From positions 1 to 64,000 of the forward strand of contig JAJEEE010000009.1 in NCBI GenBank assembly GCA_022821145.1: a stretch of DNA of 64,000 bases, in the 5' to 3' direction. Shown piece after piece: positions 1-8,726 of the stretch. Every line of letters starts with the position of its first letter. The first letter of the stretch is position 1. Source of the DNA: Acidobacteriota bacterium. Its GTDB lineage: Bacteria > Acidobacteriota > Terriglobia > 20CM-2-55-15. The notes under the pieces are model-generated. The model worked only from the letters and a program-made list of their open reading frames with translations. It did no database searches and was not told the origin of the DNA. A program made the translations under genes and the position numbers.

Positions 1-162
1 AGGAGCCTGTGGTGAAACCCCGCGTCGCACCGAGACCGGTGAGGCGCCCGTCCGGCAAGGCGCGAGAAGGGAGCATATTCCCGATATGTGACCGACGAGC
101 AACGCAGTCCAGACGGGATGCGTCGCCGGTCGAATGCAGCAGGGGTTCCACCACAGGCTCCT
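1..162. repeat. Self-complementary repeat element with terminal inverted repeats
   Basis: The first 21 bases (1-21) match the reverse complement of 142-162 with a single mismatch. The interior is also largely self-complementary: ACCGGTGA near 34 against TCGCCGGT near 123, and CCCGTCCGG near 47 against CCAGACGGG near 111. A small CATAT/ATATG hairpin lies near 75-89. The whole unit could fold into one long imperfect hairpin with side loops. It carries no convincing ORF and ends three bases before the stop codon of the neighbouring prenyl synthase gene. It could be a MITE, a REP-like repeat or a structured RNA. The left end coincides with the window edge, so the full extent and any target duplication cannot be judged. 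Confidence 0.6.
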
Positions 163-164
163 AG

Positions 165-1073
165 CTAGAAGAACCCGTAACGCAGCACGATCCACGTCTT
201 CCGGACGCGCGGGATCCGGACGGGTTCGTCGATGCGCGTCCATCCCCGGCGCTCGAGCCGGTCGAACAACTCTCGATAGACGGCCATCATCAGGACCGCC
301 GGCCGGAGTCGCCGCCATTCGATTTCGGCCAACAGCCGCTCGGCCTCCGCGTAGTAGCCGCGCGCCATTTCGGCCAACGCCCCGCACGCCCGTGCGAAAC
401 CGGGATCCGCAAAGCCGTCGGGCAAGCCCTCCGACGCGTCGTGCAACGCGTTCGTGGCCACGCCGTTCTCGCGGAGCAGGTCCAGCGGCACGTACAGGCG
501 CTCGAGGGCCGCATCGTCTCGAAGGTCTCTCAAGATGTTGGTCAACTGGAAAGCGTTGCCCAACGTCTCGGCGATTCGAGGACCGGGATGACGCGGCATG
601 CCGAAGGCGTGGATCGACAACACGCCGACCGCGCCGGCGACCTTGCGGCAATAACTCAACAGGTCCTCGACCCGCGGCATCCGAACCGTCGGAGCGACAT
701 CGGTCTCCACGCCGTCTATGACCGCGAGGAACTCCCGCCGCGGCAAGTCGAAACGCTCGACAGGCCCGAGCAGCGCGCGCGTCGTCGGCCACCGGGGCTC
801 CCCGGCGTACAGCCGGTCGACTTCGTCCCGCCAGGCCGCCAACGCCCGTCGCTTGTCGTCCGCCGCGCCCGGTTCGTCGGCGATGTCGTCGACCTCGCGG
901 CAGAAGGCGTAGATCGCGTACATCGCGCGCCGCTGGTCGGCCGGCAGCAACTTCATGCCCCAGGTGAAGGACGATCTCGAGCGCAGGACGACCCGTTTGA
1001 CATGGGTCCACGGCTCGATGGGCTTCCCTTGCGCGCCGCCGTGCGGCGACGATGGCCGCTCTGTCGACATCAT
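165..1073 (-). CDS. hpnD: Squalene/phytoene synthase family, HpnD-like presqualene diphosphate synthase
   Basis: A 302-residue trans-isoprenyl diphosphate synthase of the head-to-head type. Both aspartate-rich motifs that bind Mg-diphosphate are present: VDDIAD at residues 61-66 and LRDLRDD at 181-187, with the conserved YCRKVAG stretch near 141. Length and motifs fit HpnD, which converts two farnesyl diphosphates to presqualene diphosphate on the way to hopanoids; a phytoene synthase cannot be excluded. It lies 25 bases downstream of the outer-membrane barrel gene on the same strand, so it is probably the last gene of the exporter operon. The start is one of two adjacent ATG codons (1073 or 1070) and no clear ribosome binding site is visible. 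No HpnC or HpnE gene is adjacent. Confidence 0.85.
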   Translation of the reverse strand: MMSTERPSSPHGGAQGKPIEPWTHVKRVVLRSRSSFTWGMKLLPADQRRAMYAIYAFCREVDDIADEPGAADDKRRALAAWRDEVDRLYAGEPRWPTTRALLGPVERFDLPRREFLAVIDGVETDVAPTVRMPRVEDLLSYCRKVAGAVGVLSIHAFGMPRHPGPRIAETLGNAFQLTNILRDLRDDAALERLYVPLDLLRENGVATNALHDASEGLPDGFADPGFARACGALAEMARGYYAEAERLLAEIEWRRLRPAVLMMAVYRELFDRLERRGWTRIDEPVRIPRVRKTWIVLRYGFF

Positions 1074-1098
1074 CTACGGTGTGCCCGCATCGGACCGC

Positions 1099-2355
1099 CT
1101 AGAAATTGTAGAACAGGCCGAACTCGAAGAAGCTGTCTCGCCGCGTCGGATACAGGATGTCGGACGCGTCGACCCCGGGAAGGGCGATCGATTCCACGCT
1201 CATCGACCACCGATCCGTGATCCGCCGGTTGAACTCGAGCGTCATGACGCGCGATGCGCGTCTGGCGTCGAACATGATGCCGGCCAGCAGTTCCGTCCCC
1301 TGTATGTCGTTCGGCGCCCAGCGCGTGGCGACGAACAGATCGTTGTCGAAGGCCGTCGTCGCGTCCCGGCCCCGGCCGTCGTAGTTCCATTCGCCCAGCA
1401 CGCTCACGTCGGCCGCGGTTCCCCAGACGGAGAAAAACGTGTATTCGAATCCGCCGACCAGCGCGCCGTAGTTCTCGTCCACGCCCCGGAGGTTGCGCGC
1501 GCCCGAACGGTGGATGGCCTCGAGCTTGAGCGCCCAGGCGTCGAGCGTGACCTGGGCGTCCACGCCCCACTGATGGATCTGTTCGTAATAGGGATGCAGC
1601 ACGGGATCGCCCGTCGCGTTCGCCCCCGGAAGGAAGAACGGCTCACGGCTGGTGCCGTTGAACACGCTGGCGCCGAAGTCGAGCGGCCCCAGACTGTGGC
1701 TGTAGCGGCCGGCGACATCGAAATGCCATTGCTTGGCCCGGCTTTCGTAGAGCGCGTTCCCCGTGTCGTAGGGCAGGGGGTAACGCAGTCGGCCCCGAGA
1801 TCCCGGCAACGTTCGCGCCCGGTGATAGGGCAGGCCGAAGACCTCGGCGACGCCCCAGTCCCCGGACCACGTGAGATGGGCCATCGGCTGGCCCAGCTTG
1901 TCCTCCTCGTCGGGGTGCTCGATCAGGTCGGTCTGGTTGACGATGTCCACGAGATGCCGCGATTCGGCCGCTCCCCAGAACACGCGGTCGATGCCCACGC
2001 GCAACTCCCACTCGCCGTCGCCCGCCTGACCGAACATGAGGAGAAAGGCTTCGCGCACGTCGAAGTGCGTGCGGTTCGCGTCCGCGCTGTCGTACCGGAA
2101 GAAAGGGGTCAGCGTGAAGCTGCGGCCCTGGGCGTTTTCGAAATAGAATTCCGGCTCCGCCGCGATCCCGCCGGCATGCCGGCGTTGCCCCGGGAACGTT
2201 CCCGCTTGGGGAAACCACCGGGTCTCGAGGCGGACGCGCCCGGAAAAGTCGAAGTCGACGCCCTGGGCCGCGGCGTCCGGATGGATCGCCGGCGCGAAGG
2301 CGGCCGTCCACAAGACGACGGCGGCGGCGCCGGATGGAACCGCGCGGCGCGGCAT
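1099..2355 (-). CDS. Outer-membrane beta-barrel protein of an RND/LolA-like export module
   Basis: A 418-residue protein with an N-terminal signal peptide (alanine-rich stretch ending near AAAQG at about residue 31). The body alternates polar and aromatic residues and ends in a terminal phenylalanine (FGLFYNF), typical of beta-barrels inserted by the BAM machinery. I recognise it only as a DUF1302-like or porin-like protein. Its ATG overlaps the stop of the LolA-like gene (ATGA at 2355), so the two are translationally coupled. The context of RND pump, periplasmic lipid carrier and barrel suggests an envelope-crossing lipid export route. The substrate is not shown by the sequence. The open frame extends upstream to 2676, but that stretch is antisense-like and lacks a signal peptide. 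Confidence 0.75.
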   Translation of the reverse strand: MPRRAVPSGAAAVVLWTAAFAPAIHPDAAAQGVDFDFSGRVRLETRWFPQAGTFPGQRRHAGGIAAEPEFYFENAQGRSFTLTPFFRYDSADANRTHFDVREAFLLMFGQAGDGEWELRVGIDRVFWGAAESRHLVDIVNQTDLIEHPDEEDKLGQPMAHLTWSGDWGVAEVFGLPYHRARTLPGSRGRLRYPLPYDTGNALYESRAKQWHFDVAGRYSHSLGPLDFGASVFNGTSREPFFLPGANATGDPVLHPYYEQIHQWGVDAQVTLDAWALKLEAIHRSGARNLRGVDENYGALVGGFEYTFFSVWGTAADVSVLGEWNYDGRGRDATTAFDNDLFVATRWAPNDIQGTELLAGIMFDARRASRVMTLEFNRRITDRWSMSVESIALPGVDASDILYPTRRDSFFEFGLFYNF

Positions 2356-3173
2356 CAACGGGCCCGTCTCAGGCCTGTCCGTGTGAAATCGTTGTCGTCC
2401 AGATCGTTTCCGAACTGCAGATCCGCCCACGTCAGCACGGTGCTCTTGCCGGTGACGTGATTGACCATGGTCATCTCGCCCGCCTGCCAGTAGCGGTCGA
2501 GGTACTGCTGGTAGTTCGACATCGTGAGCGTCTTCAGGTGGTCGCCCTTGCGGTCGTAGTAGTCCACTCTCCAGACACGCAACTCGTCCGTGTCCTGCCA
2601 GACCTCCTGCCGGCTGTAGCCCGAACGCGTGTTCGTCGGCACGCGTTCCGTGACGGTGCACGTGAGGCCGCCGCATTCATCGTCGCGCAGATAGCGATAG
2701 GTGAACTTCTCCACCTCCGGAGTGCCCATGTCCTCGTAGGCGAATTCGCTCCCCAGGAAGGAGCCCGATTGGTTCGACGAGCTGATCCGCCGGACCCGCT
2801 CCAACGCGGGCAGGTAGAGCCATTGCTCGTCGTCGTCCTCCCGGTGCGAGAAGATCAGCAGCGCCGTCCCGGCCACGTCACGCGGTTCGTCGAACACGAA
2901 CAGGCTCTTGTTTCCGTCGCCGGGGACCTCCAGGACCTGCAAGCGCAACTCGCGCCGGCTCTCCTGCCCCTCCCGGTTGCGGAGCAACATGGTCTGGCTG
3001 GCCGTGAAGTCCCCGAAACCCTCGCCGCGGGCGCGCGCGTCCTGCGCGATCTCGAGCCCGCGGGCTTCCGCGTCCTGGCCCGGCGCCGGCGGTGGAGCGG
3101 CGAGACATGCCGCGAGGACCAGGGGGAACGCCCGGAACAACGATGACGCACGTTGGGAACACGCTTGAGTCAT
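2355..3173 (-). CDS. LolA-fold outer membrane lipoprotein-sorting protein
   Basis: A 272-residue exported protein with a hydrophobic leader that contains LAAC at about residues 20-23, so it could be a lipoprotein or a cleaved periplasmic protein. The remainder resembles the outer membrane lipoprotein-sorting family (LolA_like), whose members sit beside MMPL-type RND exporters: an N-terminal LRNREGQESRRELRL strand, a central FLGSEFAYEDM motif and a WYQAGEM-like strand (here WQAGEMTMVNH). Such proteins are thought to carry lipid-like cargo across the periplasm. The start overlaps the stop of the RND gene and the stop overlaps the start of the barrel gene, both as ATGA, so all three are made from one coupled transcript. 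Confidence 0.8.
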   Translation of the reverse strand: MTQACSQRASSLFRAFPLVLAACLAAPPPAPGQDAEARGLEIAQDARARGEGFGDFTASQTMLLRNREGQESRRELRLQVLEVPGDGNKSLFVFDEPRDVAGTALLIFSHREDDDEQWLYLPALERVRRISSSNQSGSFLGSEFAYEDMGTPEVEKFTYRYLRDDECGGLTCTVTERVPTNTRSGYSRQEVWQDTDELRVWRVDYYDRKGDHLKTLTMSNYQQYLDRYWQAGEMTMVNHVTGKSTVLTWADLQFGNDLDDNDFTRTGLRRAR

Positions 3174-4237
3174 GATTTCTCTCCGTCGATGGCCATCAGC
3201 AGGGGCGGGAGCAGGAGAAAATCGGCCAGTAGCGCGAACACCAGGGTGATGGCGACCAGCAGACCCAGCACCGAGCTGACCTGGAATCCCGAGGAAGCGA
3301 ACACGAGGAAGCTCGCGGCCAGAACGGCCGTCGTCGTCCACAACGCGTGACCGACGGTCCGGAACGTGGCGCGCACGGCCTCGGACGCCGAACCGCCCCC
3401 GCGGCGTGCTTCCAGGTACTTGCTCATGAAGTGAATGGTGTCGTCCACGATGATGCCGAAGGCGACCGCGCAGACGACCGAGGCCGACAGACCGACCTGG
3501 CCGACCAGATAGCCCCACAGGCCGAAGCTCATCGCCGCGGGGATGAAATTGGGAACGAGGCTGGCGAGGCCGAACCGCACGCTCTTGAAAACCACGACCA
3601 GGATCAACGAGATCAGGGCCATGGCCGCGATCGTGCTCCGCAGCATGCTCTCGATGTTCGTCTGCGCCAGATTGGAGAAAATGACCGTGAGCCCCGACGC
3701 TTCCCCCGCCAGGCCGGGCGCGTTCTCGGCGAGCCAGGCCTGCGCGCGCCCGTCCAGCTCCCGCAATTGACGGGCCGGCGCATTGGCCACGACCGTCATC
3801 CGCGTCGCCGACTTCGCGACGTCGATCCGGTCGTTCAGGTCGCTGCCGAAAGGGAGCGACAGCTCGTAGAGCAGGAGGTTCTGGGCCGCCACTTCCGGTT
3901 CGTCCGGGATCCGGTAGAACGCGGGGTCGTCACCGTGCATGTTCCGGTTCACGCGCTTCATGACGTCCGGAAAGGCGTGGACGAAGCTCACTTCCGGCTG
4001 GTCCCGGTACCATTGGGCGAACGCGTCGGCCGTGCGCAGATACTCCGGATCGGTGATGCCGCCTTCACGGCCGGAGTCCAGCGAGTATTCCAGCGTATCC
4101 AGGCCGGTCAGGTTCTCGATGATGAAGTCCGTGTCGGTGCGGAACGTGTAGCGCTCATCGAAATAGCGCGTCCAGTTGTCGCTCAGCTCCACGCGCGGGA
4201 TGCCCGCGACGAGAACCGCCGTGACGACGGAAACCAC
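3170..4237 (-). CDS. RND/MMPL exporter, C-terminal half (separated by a frameshift)
   Basis: 355 residues in a different frame from the upstream half. They begin in a transmembrane helix (VSVVTAVLVAGIP), then the second periplasmic domain (about residues 20-190), then five membrane helices from about residue 195. These include the AFGIIVDDTIHFMSKYLEA motif typical of TM10 in MMPL/RND proteins. The GTG at 4237 is only the first start in this frame and no ribosome binding site precedes it, so this is the rear half of one gene that starts at 5390. The reading frames would join near 4253-4266. The stop overlaps the start of the LolA-like gene. The original function is export of a lipophilic substrate without an adaptor protein. 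Confidence 0.8.
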   Translation of the reverse strand: MVSVVTAVLVAGIPRVELSDNWTRYFDERYTFRTDTDFIIENLTGLDTLEYSLDSGREGGITDPEYLRTADAFAQWYRDQPEVSFVHAFPDVMKRVNRNMHGDDPAFYRIPDEPEVAAQNLLLYELSLPFGSDLNDRIDVAKSATRMTVVANAPARQLRELDGRAQAWLAENAPGLAGEASGLTVIFSNLAQTNIESMLRSTIAAMALISLILVVVFKSVRFGLASLVPNFIPAAMSFGLWGYLVGQVGLSASVVCAVAFGIIVDDTIHFMSKYLEARRGGGSASEAVRATFRTVGHALWTTTAVLAASFLVFASSGFQVSSVLGLLVAITLVFALLADFLLLPPLLMAIDGEKS

Positions 4238-5390
4238 CGCCAGCAGGGGTTTGCGGCGCGCGCAGCGGAAAGATCGAAAGCATGGCCGGAAGGCACGTCA
4301 TCGAGTAGACGAAGATGCAGAGCAGACCGAACGCCACCATGTTGCCGAGGACGTGGAACGGCGGCGAGTCCGACGCGTTCAGGCTGAGAAACCCGATCGC
4401 GGTCGTCACCGCGGCCAGGAATACCGGATAGACGTTGATCCGAAGCGATTCCCGGATCGCCTCGTCCCGGCTGCGACCGCGCCGAATTCCCGCCAGCGCG
4501 CCGGTCACGATGTGAACCGCGTGCGCGACGGCGATGGCCATGACGATGATCGGCACGCCGGCGCTGGCCGGGCTGAAGACCTGGTTCGTCCAGCCGGCGA
4601 AACCCATCGTGCTGGCAATGGTGAGCACCAGCAGGACCACGATCGCCAGCGTCGCCCAAATCGAGCGCAGCAGCAGGGCCGCGCCCACGACGATGATCGC
4701 GAACACGATCGGGACCAGTGTCTCCAGGTCGTCCGCGGTGGCGCCGGCCAGCACCTGGTTCAACACCACTTCCCCGGTCATGTAGTAGCCGATGTCCGGA
4801 TGGGCGGCGCGGGCCGCGTCGAGCTGGGCGTTGAGGTAGTCGCCGATCTCGATCACCGCCAGGTCCCGATTCTCGGGCATGACGAAATTGATCGTCAGCC
4901 CCGCGACGCGGCCGTCGACGGACACCAGCCGTCCGGCCAGATCGACGGCCCCGAGCGCGATCGACTCGACCCGGGCCACGTCGGCGCCGGTCAACGACGC
5001 GGCGTCCTCGACCAGCGGCCCCACGACCAGATCGTCCTCGCCGAACGCCTCGCTGTGGGTGTAGTTGGTGAGCGAGTCGACCCGCGTGGAGTGGGGCGTC
5101 AACCACGCGGCCTCGGTCAACTCCTCGATCGCGCCCAGGACTTCCCGGTCGAACACCGAGCCTTCCCGCGGCGCCACTGCGATCAGGACCGTATCGGACG
5201 CGGCGTACGTATTCTCCAGCGTCTGGAACGCCGCCAGTTGCGGGTTGTCGTCGCTGAACAGAATGCGATAATCGTTCGTCGTCGTGATGCGCCCGGCGGC
5301 GGACGCCAGAATCAGAGTCACGCCCGCGCCGAACACGACGACCAGCCACCGGAGGCGCAGGATCGTCGTCACGTAGCGGTCCAATAGCAT
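4155..5390 (-). CDS. RND/MMPL exporter, N-terminal half (frameshifted)
   Basis: Starts at ATG 5390 with a short cytoplasmic segment and TM1 (WLVVVFGAGVTLILASAAG). A periplasmic domain of about 170 residues follows, then a block of membrane helices around residues 215-370 including IVMAIAVAHAVHIV, the TM4 signature of MMPL proteins. After SIFPLRAP the frame runs into about 35 residues of low-complexity sequence and stops at 4155, while the true continuation (KPLLAVVSVV) appears in another frame. Restoring two bases in the GCGCGC run at 4253-4266, or removing one, rebuilds a normal exporter of about 740 residues. HpnN, the hopanoid exporter, belongs to this family, and the HpnD gene downstream fits, but substrate assignment is inference. 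Either a real pseudogene or a sequencing error. Confidence 0.8.
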   Translation of the reverse strand: MLLDRYVTTILRLRWLVVVFGAGVTLILASAAGRITTTNDYRILFSDDNPQLAAFQTLENTYAASDTVLIAVAPREGSVFDREVLGAIEELTEAAWLTPHSTRVDSLTNYTHSEAFGEDDLVVGPLVEDAASLTGADVARVESIALGAVDLAGRLVSVDGRVAGLTINFVMPENRDLAVIEIGDYLNAQLDAARAAHPDIGYYMTGEVVLNQVLAGATADDLETLVPIVFAIIVVGAALLLRSIWATLAIVVLLVLTIASTMGFAGWTNQVFSPASAGVPIIVMAIAVAHAVHIVTGALAGIRRGRSRDEAIRESLRINVYPVFLAAVTTAIGFLSLNASDSPPFHVLGNMVAFGLLCIFVYSMTCLPAMLSIFPLRAPQTPAGGGFRRHGGSRRGHPARGAERQLDALFR

Positions 5391-5530
5391 CACGGATCTC
5401 AACTCCCGGCCGCGGCGATCCACCGGCTGCCCACGGACGTTTATCGTACACCGAGACGCGACGACGCGGGGAAACGTTCCGGGGCTTTCCGCGAATCCGC
5501 CGGAAACGCCCATGGTTCGCGGAATTCGTA

Positions 5531-5536
5531 TATAAT
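5531..5536 (+). promoter_or_regulatory. Candidate -10 element (TATAAT) for the partner-switching cluster
   Basis: A perfect TATAAT lies 95 bases upstream of the phosphatase start, in the divergent gap between this gene and the RND operon. I see no good -35 hexamer at 16-18 bases. The gap also shows a GGAGG ribosome binding site just before ATG 5631. Weak evidence; a leftward promoter for the RND operon must also lie between 5390 and 5631 but I cannot place it. Confidence 0.35.
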
Positions 5537-5630
5537 CCGGGATCTTGCCCGCCATTGGGGCGTCCGTGGGGATGAGGATGACTAAGGCCACCCACGCCGG
5601 CCGTCGGCAACGCGGTCCGCGGAGGAACCG

Positions 5631-8174
5631 ATGAAGGGTCTGCTGAAGCGACTGCGCCCGAAGACCCTGCGTCTCGCCGCCCGCGTATTCATCGCGCTGG
5701 CGGGGCTTCTCTCCGTCGCGATCCTGGTGACCTCGGCCACGCTGCTCTACAACGCCGCGACGGCCCTGCGCGACGAAGCCGAACTCAATACGGTGGTCAT
5801 GGCCGAGTTGCTCGCCGACGGCTACGCCGACATCGGCGGGATCTCGCTCGCCAACATCTCGCGTGCGTTGGATTCCACGCTCGACGAACCGATGATCGCC
5901 CAGGCGCTCATGACGGCGCACCTGGTCGCCGCCGCCGAAGAGGCCGGGTACGACCCGCCCGGGATCATCGAGATGCTGGAAGCGATCGTCGAATCGACGG
6001 TGCTCGACGAGTTCTGGATCACCGACGAAACGGGTTTCTCCTATCTCACCAACGTTCGGGACGAGAACGGCGACCTGATACCCTTCCGGTTCGACCCCGA
6101 TCCCGCCGTGCAGCCGCAAGCGTCCATATTCTACACGTTGCTGTCGGCGCCCCTCGACGGCGTCGAGTTCATCACGCAGCCTGCGCAGACACGCGAAATC
6201 GACCAGCGGAACTTCAAGTACGTCGGCGTCGGCGGCGTCGACCGGCCCCGGATCGTGCAGGTCGGAGACTTCCTGGTGGAAGACGACACCGAGCTCATGA
6301 GGAACGTCTACGCCTCGCAGCGGGCGGACGTCTCGGCGTTGATCGAAGGCATCCTGGGCCTGCACATGATCGCGCAGACCACGATACTGGATCATTTCAT
6401 TGCAGTGGTCGAGGAGGCCGGGTGGACGACGGACGCCATCGAAGCGGTGCTCGAACGCATCGTCGACAACACGACGATCAGCGAGATTCGCATCCTCGAA
6501 CCGGAACGCGGAGTCGTTTACTCCAACGTACCGTCCGACGGCGGGTCCCGGCCGCTGGCGGACGTTCCCCACTTCGCGGATCTGGATTCCCTGCTCGACG
6601 GGTCGGAAACGGTTATCGAGCACGCCGCGTCGCTGGGCAACGACGGCGTCCTCTACAAGCACGTGACACGGTCGACGGGAGATGCGTCGCGCCTGACGCA
6701 GGTCGGGATTCCGGTCCAGAGCAGCTCGGGCAACCTGCTCTACTCCGTCTACCAGCAACAGGCCGACCTGCAGGTCGAGAACCGGAACGTTCAGGCGCTC
6801 TGGATCGTCAATCTCGATGGTGAGGTGGCCGCCGCGGCGCCGCGCGCGGAGACGCAGACCGGCGACGTCGTCGTCGACACCGCCGGTATCTTCGACCGCC
6901 GAGCCGAGACGATCCTGGACGACGCCATGCAGCAGGAGGGCGTGGTCAGCGCGGCGAGCCTGAGCCTGTTCTCTCCCGAAGACCGCGGCGTCGTCGTCGC
7001 CACCCCCTTCGTGAACGATGGCGGGATACCGCTGGGCGGCCTCGCCATCGCCTACAGCCTCGACGATATCGCCACGCGGGTCCGCGTCGAGGCCCGGAAC
7101 ACGGCCCTGATCGCGTTCCTGCTCCTGGGTCTCACGGCCGTGGCCGCGCTTTTCGGCTCGCGACTGCTGACCCGACCGATCGAGGCGATCGCCGACGCCG
7201 CCCGGCAGGTGGAGACAGGAGAACAACCCGATCCCGGAGCGATGGAGCCGGTCATGAACCGATCGGACGAGATCGGCAGCCTCGCCCGCGTGTTCAGCGA
7301 CATGACGGTCCAGGTCTTCAACCGCGAGGAACAACTCGAGACGCTGGTCTCGGAGAGAACGAAGGAGCTGCAACAGAGCAATCAGCAACTGCGCATCGCC
7401 CACGAAGCCATGGAGGAGGACCTGGCCACCGCGAAGGTCGTGCAGCACGCGCTGGTGCGGGAAGGCGGGGCCGACCTGGGCGCGTTTTCCGCCTACGCGC
7501 GGATGACTCCGGCCAAGCAGGTGGGCGGCGACTTCGTCGACGTCGTGGGACCATCGGGCGGGATGGTGTTCTTCGTGATCGGCGACGTCTCCGGCAAGGG
7601 TGTCGCGGCCGCGCTCTTCATGGCGGCGTCCCAATCCGCGGTCAAGTCCGCGTTCCTGGGACGCGCCGACATCGCGACGATCGCCGCCGCAATCGCCGCG
7701 ATCGCCGAGGACACCAACCGCCGGCTTTGCAGTCAGAATCCGATGGGCATGTTCGTCACCTGCATGCTCGCGTTGGTCAACCTGGAAAGCGGCGCCGTCG
7801 ACTACGTGTGCGCCGGGCACGAACCGCCGTTCGTGATCGGGGCCGACGACTCGCGCCGGGCGCTGCCGCTGACGGGCGGTCTGGCGATGGGCTTGATGGA
7901 GGACTTCGACTACTCCAGCGGCCATGCCGTCCTCCAGCCGGGAGAAACGCTGTTCCTGTACACGGACGGGCTCACCGACGCCACCAACCGCACCGGGGAG
8001 CTTTTCGGAAAGCAGCGGCTGGAAGGCACTCTGGACGGGTCGTCGCTTCAATCACCGGAGCAGATCGTGAACAACGTGTGGGACCGGATCGGTCAGTTCT
8101 CGGCGGGCACGCCCCCCGCCGACGACATGACCTGTCTCGTTCTACGGCGCCGGCAGGACTTCCCGAACGCATGA
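5631..8174 (+). CDS. Membrane sensor with HAMP and SpoIIE/PP2C phosphatase domain (RsbU-like)
   Basis: 847 residues. TM1 at about 17-40, a large extracytoplasmic sensor region to about 485, TM2 at about 490-510, then HAMP (LLTRPIEAIADAARQ onward), a coiled coil at about 565-605 and a SpoIIE-type PP2C domain to the end. The phosphatase keeps its metal-binding aspartates in VGGDFVDVV and GDVSGKGVAAALFMA and the late ADDMTCLVLR motif. Such proteins dephosphorylate a STAS anti-anti-sigma factor in response to a signal. The kinase and two STAS partners lie directly downstream on the same strand, so this is the likely input of a partner-switching cascade. A GGAGG sequence precedes the start. A second copy of the sensor region lies at 10929-11972. 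Confidence 0.92.
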   Translation: MKGLLKRLRPKTLRLAARVFIALAGLLSVAILVTSATLLYNAATALRDEAELNTVVMAELLADGYADIGGISLANISRALDSTLDEPMIAQALMTAHLVAAAEEAGYDPPGIIEMLEAIVESTVLDEFWITDETGFSYLTNVRDENGDLIPFRFDPDPAVQPQASIFYTLLSAPLDGVEFITQPAQTREIDQRNFKYVGVGGVDRPRIVQVGDFLVEDDTELMRNVYASQRADVSALIEGILGLHMIAQTTILDHFIAVVEEAGWTTDAIEAVLERIVDNTTISEIRILEPERGVVYSNVPSDGGSRPLADVPHFADLDSLLDGSETVIEHAASLGNDGVLYKHVTRSTGDASRLTQVGIPVQSSSGNLLYSVYQQQADLQVENRNVQALWIVNLDGEVAAAAPRAETQTGDVVVDTAGIFDRRAETILDDAMQQEGVVSAASLSLFSPEDRGVVVATPFVNDGGIPLGGLAIAYSLDDIATRVRVEARNTALIAFLLLGLTAVAALFGSRLLTRPIEAIADAARQVETGEQPDPGAMEPVMNRSDEIGSLARVFSDMTVQVFNREEQLETLVSERTKELQQSNQQLRIAHEAMEEDLATAKVVQHALVREGGADLGAFSAYARMTPAKQVGGDFVDVVGPSGGMVFFVIGDVSGKGVAAALFMAASQSAVKSAFLGRADIATIAAAIAAIAEDTNRRLCSQNPMGMFVTCMLALVNLESGAVDYVCAGHEPPFVIGADDSRRALPLTGGLAMGLMEDFDYSSGHAVLQPGETLFLYTDGLTDATNRTGELFGKQRLEGTLDGSSLQSPEQIVNNVWDRIGQFSAGTPPADDMTCLVLRRRQDFPNA

Positions 8175-8252
8175 TTTCATGTCTTGGCGCGATCGCGCGC
8201 AGAACGCCGCGGAATTTCTCCGGGCTCGAATCGTCAAGGAGCACCCAGCACC

Positions 8253-8678
8253 ATGTCTAACGAACTACGCATCACACTGCCCGCCCGACTGTCCGAGCTT
8301 CGAGACTTGGCGGGCATGGTGGAGGACTTCGGAGACGCGAACAAACTGCCCGCGCCGAAGGTGTTCGCGATCAACCTGGAGTTGGACGAACTGATCACGA
8401 ACACGGTGACGTACGGCACCTTCGAACCCGGGACCGATCCCAGGATTGATATCCACTTGAAGGTAGAATGCGATATCCTGACGCTGACGATGGAAGACAA
8501 TGGGAGTCCGTTCGACCCGACCGTCGACACGAACCCGAACACCTCGGGACCGCTGGAGTCCCGTTCGGTGGGTGGTTTGGGACTCCATCTGGTCAAGAAT
8601 TTCGCCAGCCGCATATCCTACGAGTTCGTGGGCGGCAAGAACCGCTTGACCCTGGAGCACGATCTCAAGCCCGCGTAG
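8253..8678 (+). CDS. RsbW-like anti-sigma serine kinase (HATPase)
   Basis: 141 residues forming a GHKL ATPase domain: N-box ELITNTVTYG, G1 box MEDNGSPFDP and G2 box GGLGLHLVKNF. Proteins of this kind bind a sigma factor or another target and phosphorylate a STAS antagonist when the target is not needed. ATG 8253 was chosen because AAGGAG lies about ten bases upstream; the frame is open back to 8184 but that part is not family-like. It lies between the phosphatase and the first STAS gene, a classic order. The sigma factor or other output partner is not encoded in the window. Confidence 0.9.
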   Translation: MSNELRITLPARLSELRDLAGMVEDFGDANKLPAPKVFAINLELDELITNTVTYGTFEPGTDPRIDIHLKVECDILTLTMEDNGSPFDPTVDTNPNTSGPLESRSVGGLGLHLVKNFASRISYEFVGGKNRLTLEHDLKPA

Positions 8679-8726
8679 CAACAATCCAGTCGGGAAGACG
8701 TCCCGATCCGAGGAAGAGGCGAATCG

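Noticed and set aside
1-162. Firm assignment of the left-edge repeat as omega-RNA/HEARO
   Set aside because: No IscB-like gene in the window and no conserved core that I can verify; kept only as a possibility.
4237-4290. Programmed frameshift in the RND exporter
   Set aside because: No slippery heptamer of the A/T type and no stimulatory structure evident; a mutation or sequencing error is simpler.
4155-8051. Open minus-strand frame of nearly 1300 codons across the phosphatase gene
   Set aside because: Only the part below 5390 is real (RND exporter). The rest is antisense to a gene with clear domains and arises from GC-rich codon bias.
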